DNA of 64,000 nucleotides, from the NCBI GenBank assembly GCA_020736575.1, contig JAGPYM010000011.1, positions 496,001-560,000 of the forward strand, given 5' to 3'. This document shows, in pieces, positions 1 through 10,747 of this stretch; the first letter of the stretch is position 1, and each line of letters begins with the position of its first letter. Both the position numbers and the translations under genes were made by a program. The notes below the pieces were generated by a model that worked only from the letters and a program-made list of their open reading frames with translations, was not told where the DNA came from and did no database searches. Source of the DNA: Thelonectria olida. Its lineage: Eukaryota > Ascomycota > Sordariomycetes > Hypocreales > Nectriaceae.

Positions 1-22
1 CTACAAAATCTTCTCATCATTC

Positions 23-988
23 ATGTCTAATCCAATTTCGTCTTCGAAAGAACAGGAGGCTCAAGCCGAGCGGGAGGCTGCTCGTCATGAGGCCGACGAG
101 AGCCATGGGAATGCGCCTCCACCGGCTTACGAGCACGTCGACAGCGGCTCGAGCGAGGCGAAACAAGCCGAAGAGGGTACCAACACTGGCAAATCTGCAC
201 GCCCAACCGCCGACGCGCCATTTAATTTCCCCTCAGACACGCCTCTTCCGTCTTATCTGGAGGCATCAGGGTCGAGCGGCCAGCTGCCGATTGCCATTCC
301 TCAGATCAAGCCTGACCCCACGGCACCCTTGCTCGTCGCCTATGCCCCGGCGCTTCTCCGCTACGGGATCCCCAAAGACACATGGCTGTCACTTCTGGAC
401 GCCGTCTCGGCCTTTCTCGCTGCAAAGGTCACTGATCGTGCACTCCGCCATGCCGCAAACATGGGGCAGCACGTCAGCGAAGGGCCCAAGGACTACTTCA
501 AGGGCGTCTACAGCCACGCCAAACACGTAGGCAAGGACATTGGCGCCAGTACCAAGCGTGGCAACATTCTCGGGGCGGCAGCCGGCGTCATCGCCGGGGC
601 CGTGACCATCCCCGTACACGCAGCCGTGGGCGCCGTGGGCACCGTCGTCGGAGTGCCCATGAGCGCCGTGCGGGCCGCGACAAAGAAACCCGAGACGCCG
701 CGCGAGCGGGCTGAGGCGTATTTTGGCGTCGTCAACAAGGACTGGCTGAACAAGCGGGGATTGCACGCGGCCATGTTGGACTCGCAGGAGCTTTCGCGGC
801 TGGTCGGCGTGTCGGTTGTGGACAAGATGGAGCTCCGCGACGGCAAGGATGAGAGCGTCGAGGCCAAGCTGGGCGCTTTGGGAGGGCATACGGCGACGCT
901 GGAGGTTGAGTCGTCGGCGTCAACTCTGGCGGTGGGAGCAAAGACGCTGTGGGTGGTGTTGACGCAGGTCACGCCTACACAGTCGTGA
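23..988 (+). CDS. Conserved fungal hypothetical protein with two PY motifs and a Gly/Ala-rich hydrophobic segment
   Basis: Single-exon frame of 321 residues. I do not recognise the family, but composition and codon use look like real coding sequence and the length is well above its surroundings. The N-terminal third is charged and disordered. It contains a PPAY motif at residues 33-36 and an LPSY motif at 75-78, the type bound by WW domains of Rsp5/Nedd4 ubiquitin ligases. Residues about 180-222 form a Gly/Ala/Val-rich hydrophobic stretch (GAAAGVIAGAV, then VGAVGTVVGVP) that could insert in or lie on a membrane. The C-terminal part is mixed alpha/beta-like and ends in ordinary globular composition. 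Only 22 bases lie upstream of the ATG, so an earlier exon outside the window cannot be excluded. A role as a membrane-associated ubiquitin-ligase adaptor is inference from the PY motifs alone. Confidence 0.75.
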   Translation: MSNPISSSKEQEAQAEREAARHEADESHGNAPPPAYEHVDSGSSEAKQAEEGTNTGKSARPTADAPFNFPSDTPLPSYLEASGSSGQLPIAIPQIKPDPTAPLLVAYAPALLRYGIPKDTWLSLLDAVSAFLAAKVTDRALRHAANMGQHVSEGPKDYFKGVYSHAKHVGKDIGASTKRGNILGAAAGVIAGAVTIPVHAAVGAVGTVVGVPMSAVRAATKKPETPRERAEAYFGVVNKDWLNKRGLHAAMLDSQELSRLVGVSVVDKMELRDGKDESVEAKLGALGGHTATLEVESSASTLAVGAKTLWVVLTQVTPTQS

Positions 989-3292
989 TGATTTCGGAGG
1001 GCATATACAAACGGGCGTGTTTACGGTGTGAAATGCGGTGCTTGATCGATGTAGAACGTTGGTAGGCTTTTAATTTCCTGTAAGGCAATGCGTGACTATT
1101 TACTCAGTTTCTTGGCAAATATGTGCTATCGGCAATAGATAAAGTTGAAGCATTGCTGTTCTTCGCTCTGGGGAGCGGCAGCGTCGATATTGGAGTTCGC
1201 TTGCGTCCCATCTTTTCTGCGAGATTGCGCCTTGTTTGCTGTATCGCTATTGTACGTTACGTGGATACATGGTTGCTGAGGCTATTTTTGTATTTCTTCT
1301 TGGCTTACTTCGGTATGATCTTTTGGTTGACTATTCTGTGCTGCGTCGGGTCGAAACCCATAAAGGCAGGATGATTTGGATGTGTACCTTTGCTCACCTT
1401 CTGGTAAAAGCTGAAATGTCAAAACACAAAACATCTTGGGATTCATTTCCGTGGTGTTTCTTGAATCAGAAACCTCCTCATCAAGTGTCTTGGTTCTATC
1501 AAGATTATATGCTGCCTACTCTTCGCAGCCCTTTACCGACAGATAACTATGACCGTCATCATATTCGTATGTGCCTAGGCATAGGCTAATAGTCTCTAGT
1601 GGCACAAGTGGCAATTCGAACAAAGCGGATAATGATTGAAATCTTATAATCGCCAAGGTCGTTCCCAGCTATGCTCAGGACCAACCTGCCTACGACCTAA
1701 ACACTGTGGATGAGCCGGATCGATTGTCTGCTTCCAGAAGCAGAAACGAAACATTAGCTCTCGTAGTTCATCAACCTTCGGACCAGATTGTAGGTTTAGG
1801 CAAGCTGTCTAATGTAGAGTAAGATACGTTCCCCCCCCCCCCCCCCCCCCCCCGGCACATTCAGAACGGGTTCCAACTTTCTGGCCATGAAGCATTCAGG
1901 TTCCTCCTCTGTCGATACATGGTACTAGCACTATTAAACTTCTCGTCACAGTCTTAGAGTAAGGGGCAACGACAAGCCAGGTGTCGGTCTCGCACTGCTG
2001 CGAAGAGTCTCGATGCTGATATGTACAGGTGTCTGGTGGATCTTAGCAAAGGTAGGATTTCATGGAGGCGAAACTCGACGAAGAGACGCCATATTGGCTC
2101 AATCAACCCCTCAGAAAAAATATTGAGCCATTGGAAGGGTTGCTACTGGGAATCTTTGCGCGCGGCAAGAGGACTTGGCCTCGTGCCAACGCAGACACAA
2201 ACATGGGCTGAAAATCCCACGCAGAGTGAAGCAATGAGGAGAATGAACTAGGTGCTGTTTCGGGAGAAATGCGACAGGGTGCATGAGGAATCGGAGCAGA
2301 GGGATATCATGGCCTACCTAGATCATATGGATTTTCAGCATCGGGGACCATAGAGAACTGGCTGGAACGCTGCCTTCCCCATATTCGGGCACCTCAAAAT
2401 CCGAAGTGACCAGTTATTGTTTCGCCATCCTGGACTTACGGTATCCCATTTAGACTTTGCTGTGTGCATTGCCGACTGAACCGTGTCAATACTGGTGGGA
2501 AACCTGCGAGTCTTTCCCCCAACTATCCAGATTCGTTGTCCTGCAGCGACGACTGTCGCGCCGCCACGTGGAGTCGCCTATTGGACAAGCCTTACCTCGG
2601 TCATTGGAGACTCGCTAGGGAACTATGTAACTCTGATATCGCATTGCTATACGAGGAGTTGCGGGATTATCTCTTCAACTACCGAAAGTCGGTTGAGAAG
2701 CAGATGTGGGAGAGTCAAAGCCACCAATCCCAACGAGATTCGAACCATGGCACGGCCAACACCAACAAGTCTCTCGCAGTTTCTCACTCCCCAGAACAAT
2801 CACGTCCAGCGATTCCTTCGCTCTCAAACTCCACGAGTCCTTTGGACAAAGACACCCGACCCGACGAATCAGCGGCCCCACGTGTCGGGCGTGGAACGGC
2901 CATGTGGAACCCGAGTCCCGGGATAACTCGAAGAGTGTGTGAGGGGCATCGCTCGCTCGTGCAGTGTCATGAAACCATTCATTCGCGTTTGCCGCCGCGA
3001 GCGGGAGGGGCTTTGGGCAACAATGAGGGATCTTCCGTGTCCGTCGTGGTGTCGGGTGGGTTCCGAGGTGGGGGGTCACCATGATGAATAGAGTCGATGG
3101 GAGAAGAGAGAGTCGAAGTGGGATTGAGGTATAAACGAGAAAGGGCACCTTGAATTGTTGCAGAATTGCTTCTCTTGCTCGTGTCGTCAACACTCACTCA
3201 TTCCAAGGCATCCAGTTCCAAAGTACTGCTCATCGTTCAACTCTCCCGACGTCATCGTCTCCCCCAGCAACCGATCCCAATATCCCCTCATC
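989..3292. other. Gene-poor intergenic region, 2.3 kb
   Basis: No frame here has convincing coding character. The longest plus-strand frame (2464-3084) is low-complexity towards its end, overlaps an equally long antisense frame and matches nothing I know. The region holds a 23-base C homopolymer and otherwise ordinary AT-balanced sequence. The last few hundred bases before 3293 presumably hold the promoter of the next gene. Confidence 0.6.
1831..1853. repeat. Poly-C homopolymer, 23 bases
   Basis: An uninterrupted run of 23 C residues, preceded by acgtt and followed by ggcac. The opposite strand is G23, which can form a G-quadruplex. The exact length is likely to vary and is hard to sequence accurately. 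A shorter C run (about 9) lies near 10578-10586. Confidence 0.95.
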
Positions 3293-3742
3293 ATGGACAA
3301 GGCTACGCTTCTTACAGCTTCCAAAGTGGAGCTTGGCGCCTCTAGCAACCCCCGCTCTGATATCATCAGAATGCTCGGGCCTGCCTTGGAAATTGTCCTC
3401 CATTTCCAAAGCTTCATAAGCTCCATTTCGCTCTTCTTGTGTCTAAGAGCATGTTTCATCGCCAGCCTTACTTGCACCCACATCCTCTTTGCAACTAAGA
3501 TAATAGTCCTGAAAGCTTTCGTCGCAACCAAATTCGGAGCCTTCCACACCTTCATCATGTCGAGCAACGCCGTTGTCAGCATCTGGAATTCCAGAAACAT
3601 CGAGGCATTGCGAAAAAAGCTATTTTACGAATTCGCGGTATTCGTCCTCGGCGGTGGCAACATTCTCTTCGTATTACTCTTCTGGCCTGGTTGGTGGCTC
3701 ATCGCAGCAGCCTCATGGGGCCTTTGGACGCTTTGCAGCTGA
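3293..3742 (+). CDS. Small hypothetical membrane protein
   Basis: 149 residues from the ATG at 3293; the frame stays open upstream but the added residues look like leader sequence. At least two hydrophobic segments are visible: about residues 35-75 (long, with FISSISLFLCLRACF and the following hydrophobic run) and about 115-145 (AVFVLGGGNILFVLLFW then WWLIAAASWGLW). The protein therefore probably spans a membrane two to four times. The family is not recognised. The C-terminus is short and ends WTLCS. The context (between a gene-free region and XAP5) does not suggest a job. Expression evidence would decide whether this is a real gene. Confidence 0.45.
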   Translation: MDKATLLTASKVELGASSNPRSDIIRMLGPALEIVLHFQSFISSISLFLCLRACFIASLTCTHILFATKIIVLKAFVATKFGAFHTFIMSSNAVVSIWNSRNIEALRKKLFYEFAVFVLGGGNILFVLLFWPGWWLIAAASWGLWTLCS

Positions 3743-3872
3743 ACGCATGATTTGTTCGAATCTTCAATTGGCTCCCATCACCAACCACACGCGACGACAT
3801 GCTTCACAATCATAAACAATCGATCGCGAAACAGCATCGACAATCCGCATAGGTGCTACTGATTCGAATTCT

Positions 3873-5031
3873 TCACCGAGAGAAGAAAAAAGTGTTTCCG
3901 CCTGCGTCCTTTCGTACCTCTGTCGCATAGTCCTTCTCCGGATCGAACTCTTGCCACATACTTGCAGGGTATATGTGCTTATTCTTCTCGAACCACCTAC
4001 GATCCACGACCTTGGTCAGCGTCGGATCATCGCTTGCGCCCTCGAGGGTATTGATATCGGGGAGAGCTCGGGCGGCGGCTGCTTTCAAGGCAGCTTTAGA
4101 GGCCGACGTGAGAAGAGGTTCGTCAGCGGGCTTCTCAACATCGGTCGCTTCTGGTTTCGTCGGGGCTTCTGCGCTGTAATCGAAGAGTCGCTGGCCGCCA
4201 GGGCCAAGGAGATTGTTCATCGCGAAAAAGTAAAAGTCGAAATGCTGCCCAGACGGTTAGAGGCGAACGGGATGCCGCAGCGGCAGTGCAACTTACATGA
4301 GGTATGATGACGGATCCTCGGACAAGCATCAGATCGTCGACACCCACTCTCGCCCATTCACGTCGAGCATTCGCCTTTTCTCCGACGCCCAATTCAGCAC
4401 CGACTTTTCGACTCTTGTCCAAAAACACCCAGATGTAGTCGCCCTTTTTGACTCTGACCATCCCTCCCGGAATATTGCTACCGTCGTAAAAGACAAACGG
4501 TATCGCAATTTCGGTCGCTTTAACGGCCTCTTGGAGGGCCAGGTATTCCCGCCGCAATGCGTCTCGCTCGGCGGCTTCCTTTCGCAGCGCTGACTTGGTC
4601 ATGGACTTGGGTACGATTCCCACAGACGAGTTTGCTTTAAACTTTGATTTGCCTTTGTTGTCACTGTCGTCGCTGTCTTGGGCGTCGGTTTTCGGCTTCG
4701 GCTTGGAGTTGATGACCGGTCCAGCATCCTCCTCTTCCTCATCGTCAAACGAGAGCAGCTTCTTCCCCGTCTTCTTCTTCTTCTTCTTCACGGGACCCGG
4801 CGCAGAGCCCTTGTCACTGCCAGCGATGTCAGGAGTGCCTGTCACGGAGCGATCCGGTGTGGACGTGCCTGAGAACGCAGCTTCGCGAGCTTCGCGCTCC
4901 TGTTGCTCGAGGACTTCGGCACGGCGTTTGCGGAAGTCGGAGAGGGCGACGAGGCCGACCGTGTTTGTCGAGAGGCGCTGTTGGGTTGTTTTGTTTTGCG
5001 GCGTGAACCGCGATGAATTTTGGTCGGACAT
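3873..5031 (-). CDS. xap5: XAP5/FAM50 family nuclear protein
   Basis: Two exons, 5031-4297 and 4244-3873, joined by a 52-bp GT-AG intron (donor gtaagt, acceptor gggcag); 368 residues. The join restores the family signature across the junction: FVFYDGSNIPGG, VRVKKGDYIWVFLDKSRK, REWARVGVDDLMLVRGSVII-PHHFDFYFF, then LGPGGQRLFDYS. The first half is disordered and highly charged, with a poly-Lys stretch next to an acidic run, typical of the family N-terminus. XAP5/FAM50 proteins are nuclear and conserved from plants to man, and have been linked to chromatin, splicing and circadian timing in other eukaryotes; the molecular activity is not settled. The start MSDQ was chosen because the frame upstream of it lacks family similarity. 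Confidence 0.93.
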
Positions 5032-5577
5032 TGTGGGAATTGGAGGGTGATGGTTTATTATTGTTAAGATGATGCAAGGCGCAAGTTGAAAATGTTTGGG
5101 ATCCCAAATGTTAATTGGATCGGCGATCGGCAGTCTAGAGAGCGTGATCGGATCATACAGTATGTACATACAGTGCATAGCCTGCGCACTGTGGATCCAT
5201 TACTCCCGCGTCTTGTCAATTCCAGTCTTCATCGTCTACATAGTTTCAAATAAAGAACATTACTAAATCATTCAAGCTTTGCTTCGCTCTCCATTTTCTA
5301 CTTTCCCCGTATTCTCCAGGCGTATCTCCACGTTTTAGTCTACCTAACATATGTTGCTATCTCGATAAGTAGGTGTCGGCCAAGTGATTACGCTGTCCCT
5401 TACCCTGTATGTCTGCCAAGTATTCCGGCGGTGGACAAAAGACGCGGAGGAACACTGAACGCGAAGTCGAGGGAAATAGAAAAAGTTTTATATATTGAGC
5501 GAGCTAAAGAATCGTTACAACTTGGGTAAGTTTCGCCTAATCCCTAATGACTAGAGTCCATCATATTCATCACCATT
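5032..5577. other. Intergenic region between two minus-strand genes
   Basis: About 545 bases that should hold the XAP5 promoter and the 3' end of the glutathione transferase gene. I see no further coding frame of note. Confidence 0.6.
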
Positions 5578-6420
5578 CTATGGCAAGGCCTTTCCATCCC
5601 TTGTCGCCTGTCCAACAAGCGAATTCGTCGTGTCATCTGCATATCTCTTGTAAGCCAAAATGTACCGATCCACCGAGCTCCAAGTGTCCTGAACGCTCTG
5701 CCTCTCAGTCGTCGCGTCGGACCACCTCCACCATCTCGCCCATAACTCAGAGTCTTCTCCACCACCTTCCCGTGGAATGCCATGGCCGCCGTTCTTGTAA
5801 TGGTCGATAAGGAAGAGACGCTTCGCCCAAGGTGCCAGGCTGATGTCAACGAGACTAAAGGTGCTCCCGAGGAAGAAGGGACCTTCGGGGTCCATTTGTG
5901 TCACGAGAGTTTTGATGTGTCTCTGAATCTCTTCACGTGCCTGGTCAAGACTGTATGCTTTCTCGGGCGTGTGTTGCAGAAGCTTGTAAAAAGCTGGAAT
6001 AATTCGCGTGCTGATATGGTCGACCCAGAGTCGACATCGCGCTCGCTCGTAAGGATTCTCGGGTAGCAATCCCGGACCGTACTTGTCCTCATTCTTATAC
6101 GCATCATCCAGATACTCGCAAATGATGCTGCTCTCAAACAGAGGCTTGTGCTCATTTCCTCCTTGGCCGGCGGGGACAGCTAGCGTGGGAACCAGGCCTC
6201 GCGGGTTCATCGCAACGAATTCGGGCTCCTTCTTATACGGGTTGATCTCGACGTATTGATGAGGAATCTTCTTCTCGCAAAGCGTGATCCATGATCGCTG
6301 GACAAAGGGACAGAACCATCCTCCATAGAGCTTGAGTGGATGGTCGCTTGCAAAACGAGCAGCAAGCTTGGCCGCAGCACCCGTTGTCTCGGGAGGAAGT
6401 GAGGTATCGACGTTGGTCAT
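5578..6420 (-). CDS. Omega-class-like glutathione S-transferase
   Basis: Intronless, 280 residues, close to the usual 240-300 for fungal GSTO-like enzymes. The N-terminal thioredoxin-like domain (about residues 28-115) carries the active-site GGWFCPFVQR motif with Cys37, the nucleophile of omega-class enzymes, and the glutathione-binding LVPTLAVP and ESSIICEYLDD motifs. An all-helical C-terminal domain follows (from about residue 125: ERARCRLWVDHIS, LGSTFSLVDISLAPW). Members act in the cytosol as glutathione-dependent thioltransferases, dehydroascorbate reductases or S-(phenacyl)glutathione reductases. The Cys rather than Ser/Tyr argues against a classical conjugating GST. No neighbouring gene points to a dedicated pathway. 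Confidence 0.9.
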   Translation of the reverse strand: MTNVDTSLPPETTGAAAKLAARFASDHPLKLYGGWFCPFVQRSWITLCEKKIPHQYVEINPYKKEPEFVAMNPRGLVPTLAVPAGQGGNEHKPLFESSIICEYLDDAYKNEDKYGPGLLPENPYERARCRLWVDHISTRIIPAFYKLLQHTPEKAYSLDQAREEIQRHIKTLVTQMDPEGPFFLGSTFSLVDISLAPWAKRLFLIDHYKNGGHGIPREGGGEDSELWARWWRWSDATTERQSVQDTWSSVDRYILAYKRYADDTTNSLVGQATRDGKALP

Positions 6421-7541
6421 GGTCTAGTCGATTGGGCGTTGTTTGAGGTCGAGTGAAATGAAAGAGCAGAGGTGAAATGCCCGACAACACAACACGAGAG
6501 GAGCAATGACGTGACTGAAGATGCGGGAGACTGGAGTAACGTGTCGGCTGTGGAGAGTCTGCATCATAGTCGTGCGGGGTCTTTTCCATCAACCCGTCAC
6601 CAAATCGTGCTATGAGCCCTGATAAGGTCCTCTTTAGAACACACCTATCTCTGGAATAGATGACTTTCATGTTCGGCGTGAGTGGAAACTTGATAGCAAT
6701 CAGGCATGCCCTAATCATAACCCGCCAAATTCGCCAGGCATCTCATGAATTCGATGTCAAAAGACTCTAGAGGAATGCTTCCCGCTTTACTGATTCGGTG
6801 TCGATGAGCCGTCCTTCTGCCGAAGCTTTTTTTGTCATTGAAGAACCAAGTGAAGCTTCCACGTTCGCGCAAACTCCTCATGCGCCAATCTTTTTGTACC
6901 GTTTTTGTCTACTCTTCTCTCTTCAGCTTGTTACTTGAGACCTTGTCAGAGACCATTGAGCCTGCAAGCGCAGAGCGAACTAGTTACCAGTTAGCATATC
7001 GTTGACCGAGTTTCTGGATAACGTAAACCAATGTAGACTCCAGCGGTCTCGCAAGATTGGTTTCATACATCAATCTCAGCAACGTAAGTTTTCTACGGTA
7101 CCCTGACTCCCAACCAACCTGACTACTAGCCTGACTGTTAAAAAAACTCCTGAGACTGCTTACATGTGTATTTTTCATCGTGGCATTCGAAATACAGTTC
7201 CGAAGGGACTGGATGCCGTAAAAGACAACCTGTAGGCGAGGACGCTTGGCTTTGCTATCAAGCACATGTTCCCCTGCTGCTCCGCGAAAAACATAACCAA
7301 TCGAGCATCTTCCAATCTGCTCGGCCATCTTTAATACCTTAGTCTGAGCAAAGAGCTAATGCGAGACGATGCCGAGGTTGAGCCGCCATGCATGATGACT
7401 CAGTTTGTTTGAATTACCTAGGTATCTTCCGAAGTCTTACACCGCATACCATCCGGTAGAACAGCACGACCAGTCCTGCCCACTAAGCGCAACATCGCAG
7501 GGCTTTATGCTTTAGATAGGTGCCACGCCCAAAGTCTAGAG
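6421..7541. other. Intergenic region, 1.1 kb
   Basis: Divergent promoter region between the glutathione transferase (minus) and the TPR-CHAT gene (plus). A minus-strand frame of 114 residues (6984-7328) is present, but I recognise nothing in it and would not call it without transcript support. Confidence 0.5.
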
Positions 7542-9785
7542 ATGGCTGGCCGCCAAGGGGAAGAAGCCCTTGACACGAGCCTGGATTGTCCTCCAGATGA
7601 GGTTGAACGGCTCCTGGAGCTTGGGCTTGAATACGAGAGCACTTATCAAGACACTGGAGACATGACTAATTTGGAAACGGCGATTCAATATTACCAGAGC
7701 GCGCTTGACTCAATGCCCGACACTCATCCAGAACGGTCAGACCACGTCCATAACCTCGGCTTTGCGTACGAAAGTAGATATCAAAGAACAAGCGCAATCT
7801 CGGACCTCGACACGGCACTCCGACAATGGCAAGATGCCATAGATACAATGCCAGATGATCACCCAGATCGGGCCGATCGACTTCACAATCTTGGACTTGG
7901 ATACCGTGACAAGTACGAGGAAACTGGCGACATGGCCGACTTGGAGGCATTTGTCCAAGCTTGTCGGGAGGGCCTTGATTTAATAACTTCGGACGATCAT
8001 CTCGGTTGGGCTGAGAGAGCCCAGGACTTAGCAATGGGATATCGAGACAAGTATACAAGGACAAAAGCAGCAGAGGATCTGGACCGGGCCATTCAATCAT
8101 GTCACGAAGTCTTGGAACACGCGCTATCTCCCATCACTCATCGTTTGATATGTGGCCAGGCCGCACTCGCCTTGCACGCGGCAATCAGCGACTGGTCCGC
8201 AGCTTACAAAGTCGCCTTCACAGCCGTGTCCCTAGTTCCTATTCTCACCGGTTACGAACTTGAGAACCGGGATAAGCAGACCCTCGTGAATGTCATCGTG
8301 GGACTGTCTTCGGACGCAGCGGCAATGTCGTCGATAGTGGGGAAATCGTCGTATGAAGCGATTCGGCTTCTCGAACAAGGCCGCGGCATCATAATCGGCT
8401 CTCTCAGCGAATTACGAACCGATGCATCCAGCCTGGAACAGCTGCATCCTCCGCTGGCCGCAGAGTTCAACGAACTTCGAAAACAGCTGGACGCTCCTAC
8501 AGTGACTCTGGCTGACAGCAGACTGCGAGGGAACCTGGGCCGCAAATTTCAGGACGTTCTTTCGCATATTCGAACGTTGCCTACCTTTGATCGGTTTCTT
8601 CTTGAGCCTACCGAAGAGGAAATGAAAACTGCGGCGGCCTCGGGCCCAATTGCCATCATCAATGTGAGCGACTATCGCTGTGACGCGTTGATTATTCAGA
8701 AAAGTCAACTCCAAACAATACATCTGCCTCGTTTACACAGCAGCGACATCCGGACCCGGGCAAAGGATTTGGGAAGTAACGAATTGCTCGATAAAGAAGC
8801 TTTGGAATGGCTGTGGGAAACCATTGCTAAGCCGGTTCTTGATCTGCTCGGATTCACCCAGACACCCACAAACACCTGGCCTCGTGTATGGTGGATACCG
8901 ACTGGGCCCCTCGCGAAGTTTCCTCTTCATGCCGCAGGATGGCATTCTGGCGGTTCGTCTGAAGCTGTTCTCGACCGGGTTATCTCGTCCTACAGTTCCT
9001 CTCTAAAGTTGCTCATGCACAGCCGTGAGCGTCAGCCCGAGAGACAGACACGGGCAGAGGAGCAGAGAGCAGTCCTTGTTAGTATGCAACATACTCCAAA
9101 TCAAAGCCAGCTTCAGTTTGCGCCACGGGAGGTTGACATAGTAAACCGACTCTGTGATTCCATGGGGTTCCAAGTGAGCAAACCCAGTCCCTGTCGGATG
9201 GATGTCCTTTTCGCGTTAGACGACTGCAAGATATTCCACTTTGCCGGTCATGGACGTACCGATGTACTGAATCCTGCAAAGAGCTCTCTGCTCCTAAGCG
9301 ACGGCCCTCTGACAATTGAAAGTCTACTGGAGACAAGCCTTCCCCGGCGCACGCCATTTCTTGCCTATCTCTCCGCCTGCGGAACTGGGCAAGTCAGGCA
9401 GGATGGCCTTGTCGACGAGGGACTGCACCTGATGGGTGCATTTCAGGTTGCCGGCTTCAAGAACGTAATCGGCACCCTCTGGCAAGTACACGACAGGTCT
9501 TGTATGGACATAGCGGCCATGACATATCAATGGATTCAAAAGCATGGATTGAGCGGCGGATCTGTTAGCGAAGGACTCCATCACGCGATTAGGAGACTTC
9601 GTAGCCAGTGGCTGCTGGATAATGATACGAGGGCCTCCAGGCGCGGCAAGCAGGGTAAAATTGAGGAACACGGAGAAATTGCATCGGAGCAATCGCAATC
9701 AGATCGATCGGGGGACCTGAGAAATGTGGTTTTATATGAGGATGAGCCACTCTACTGGGTCCCTTATGTGCATTTCGGCATCTAA
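7542..9785 (+). CDS. TPR-CHAT caspase-like protein
   Basis: Intronless, 747 residues. The N-terminal quarter (about residues 20-190) has four degenerate TPR-type repeats of about 50 residues, recognisable by recurring blocks such as LGLEYESTYQ, LGFAYESRYQ, LGLGYRDKYE and LAMGYRDKYT, each followed by a DLxxAI-like helix. The C-terminal 300 residues form a CHAT domain (Caspase HetF Associated with TPRs). They contain the catalytic His in HFAGHG (His570) and the catalytic Cys in YLSACGTG (Cys613), spaced as in clan CD peptidases. The dyad is intact, so the protein is predicted to be an active cysteine protease. In bacteria, TPR-CHAT proteases cleave effectors such as gasdermins; in fungi, CHAT proteins occur among NLR and cell-death genes. 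No gasdermin-like substrate gene is visible nearby. The target is unknown. Confidence 0.92.
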   Translation: MAGRQGEEALDTSLDCPPDEVERLLELGLEYESTYQDTGDMTNLETAIQYYQSALDSMPDTHPERSDHVHNLGFAYESRYQRTSAISDLDTALRQWQDAIDTMPDDHPDRADRLHNLGLGYRDKYEETGDMADLEAFVQACREGLDLITSDDHLGWAERAQDLAMGYRDKYTRTKAAEDLDRAIQSCHEVLEHALSPITHRLICGQAALALHAAISDWSAAYKVAFTAVSLVPILTGYELENRDKQTLVNVIVGLSSDAAAMSSIVGKSSYEAIRLLEQGRGIIIGSLSELRTDASSLEQLHPPLAAEFNELRKQLDAPTVTLADSRLRGNLGRKFQDVLSHIRTLPTFDRFLLEPTEEEMKTAAASGPIAIINVSDYRCDALIIQKSQLQTIHLPRLHSSDIRTRAKDLGSNELLDKEALEWLWETIAKPVLDLLGFTQTPTNTWPRVWWIPTGPLAKFPLHAAGWHSGGSSEAVLDRVISSYSSSLKLLMHSRERQPERQTRAEEQRAVLVSMQHTPNQSQLQFAPREVDIVNRLCDSMGFQVSKPSPCRMDVLFALDDCKIFHFAGHGRTDVLNPAKSSLLLSDGPLTIESLLETSLPRRTPFLAYLSACGTGQVRQDGLVDEGLHLMGAFQVAGFKNVIGTLWQVHDRSCMDIAAMTYQWIQKHGLSGGSVSEGLHHAIRRLRSQWLLDNDTRASRRGKQGKIEEHGEIASEQSQSDRSGDLRNVVLYEDEPLYWVPYVHFGI

Positions 9786-10747
9786 ATTCGGCTGGCTTGT
9801 ATCAGTGGTTCTGGGAGGTAGGTGACCAACGGAGTTAGTCGTCATTTTGTGAGTTTCAGCGAGATAAGGCGATTGGATATGTCAATTGAATCTGTTGGTG
9901 TTGGTGTACCTATCCTGACGGGAGTTCTTAGTAGTTAATCCATCCCGTAAGTGCTTAATCAGCTTGAAGCCGAGAATGATAGCATTCTTGTTCTTCTGGT
10001 CAAGGTAGCACACTGGTATCTCCTGAGAGCCTTGCACTTCTTCATGTCGCATGTTGCACGAGCGGGACAGGCCAGGTCGCTCGGCATGCCGTTCATGTTC
10101 AGGAAGACTGATGAGAAGTATGAGATAGACCTACATTGAGGTGGAACATCCACCATCTCGGGCACACGCTTGATTCGCAGCTGGACCGGACTGATGTATA
10201 TCAAGTGCGAAAGATCAGCTAGTCTGCCCTCAAAAACGTGCGCGCAGCCACGTCGTCTCCCAGACCGGATTAGCCCTTGCTGCGAGGGCAGTGTCCGAGT
10301 CGGCCTTCCTTCAACCGTCCAGCCCATGCAAGAGAATCAAGACTATCGATGATGTGGCACACAGACTCCCTCGACTAAACAAGCAACTTCTTGATTCTAG
10401 ATGCTGGGTGGCTTGCACTAGAGCAGCTAGTCATCCTTGTTGTGGTTGCCTTAGGCTTATTCATAGGCTTATCGGCGCACCAGCAACCAAGACATGCGTC
10501 TTGCCTATCCTTTTCAGGTCGTGAGCTGAATACGCCTTGCAGCTGCTTGGGGGCCTTGGGGGTATTTAATTAATACGCCCCCCCCCATGTGGATGAACCA
10601 GTTGAGATTTGGAAGTTTGGGATTCCTCACCTTCACCCGTCTGATTTTCACAATCCAAACTGCCCTCTTATGTGATGGCAACAGTGACTCCGCATGTTGT
10701 CTATCAGATCTGACTCATCTGAGACTTCAAAGGCAGCTTCCTGCACG
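9786..10747. other. Intergenic region, about 960 bp
   Basis: Contains the 3' end of the TPR-CHAT gene and the promoter of the next gene. Only short overlapping frames occur. A run of about 9 C residues lies around 10578-10586. Nothing else stands out. Confidence 0.5.

Noticed and set aside
2464..3084. 206-residue plus-strand open frame
   Set aside because: No recognisable domain, low-complexity end, and a similarly long antisense frame overlaps it; looks like chance.
3750..3775. Possible tRNA B-box-like gttcgaatc
   Set aside because: No matching A box or cloverleaf stems could be found around it.
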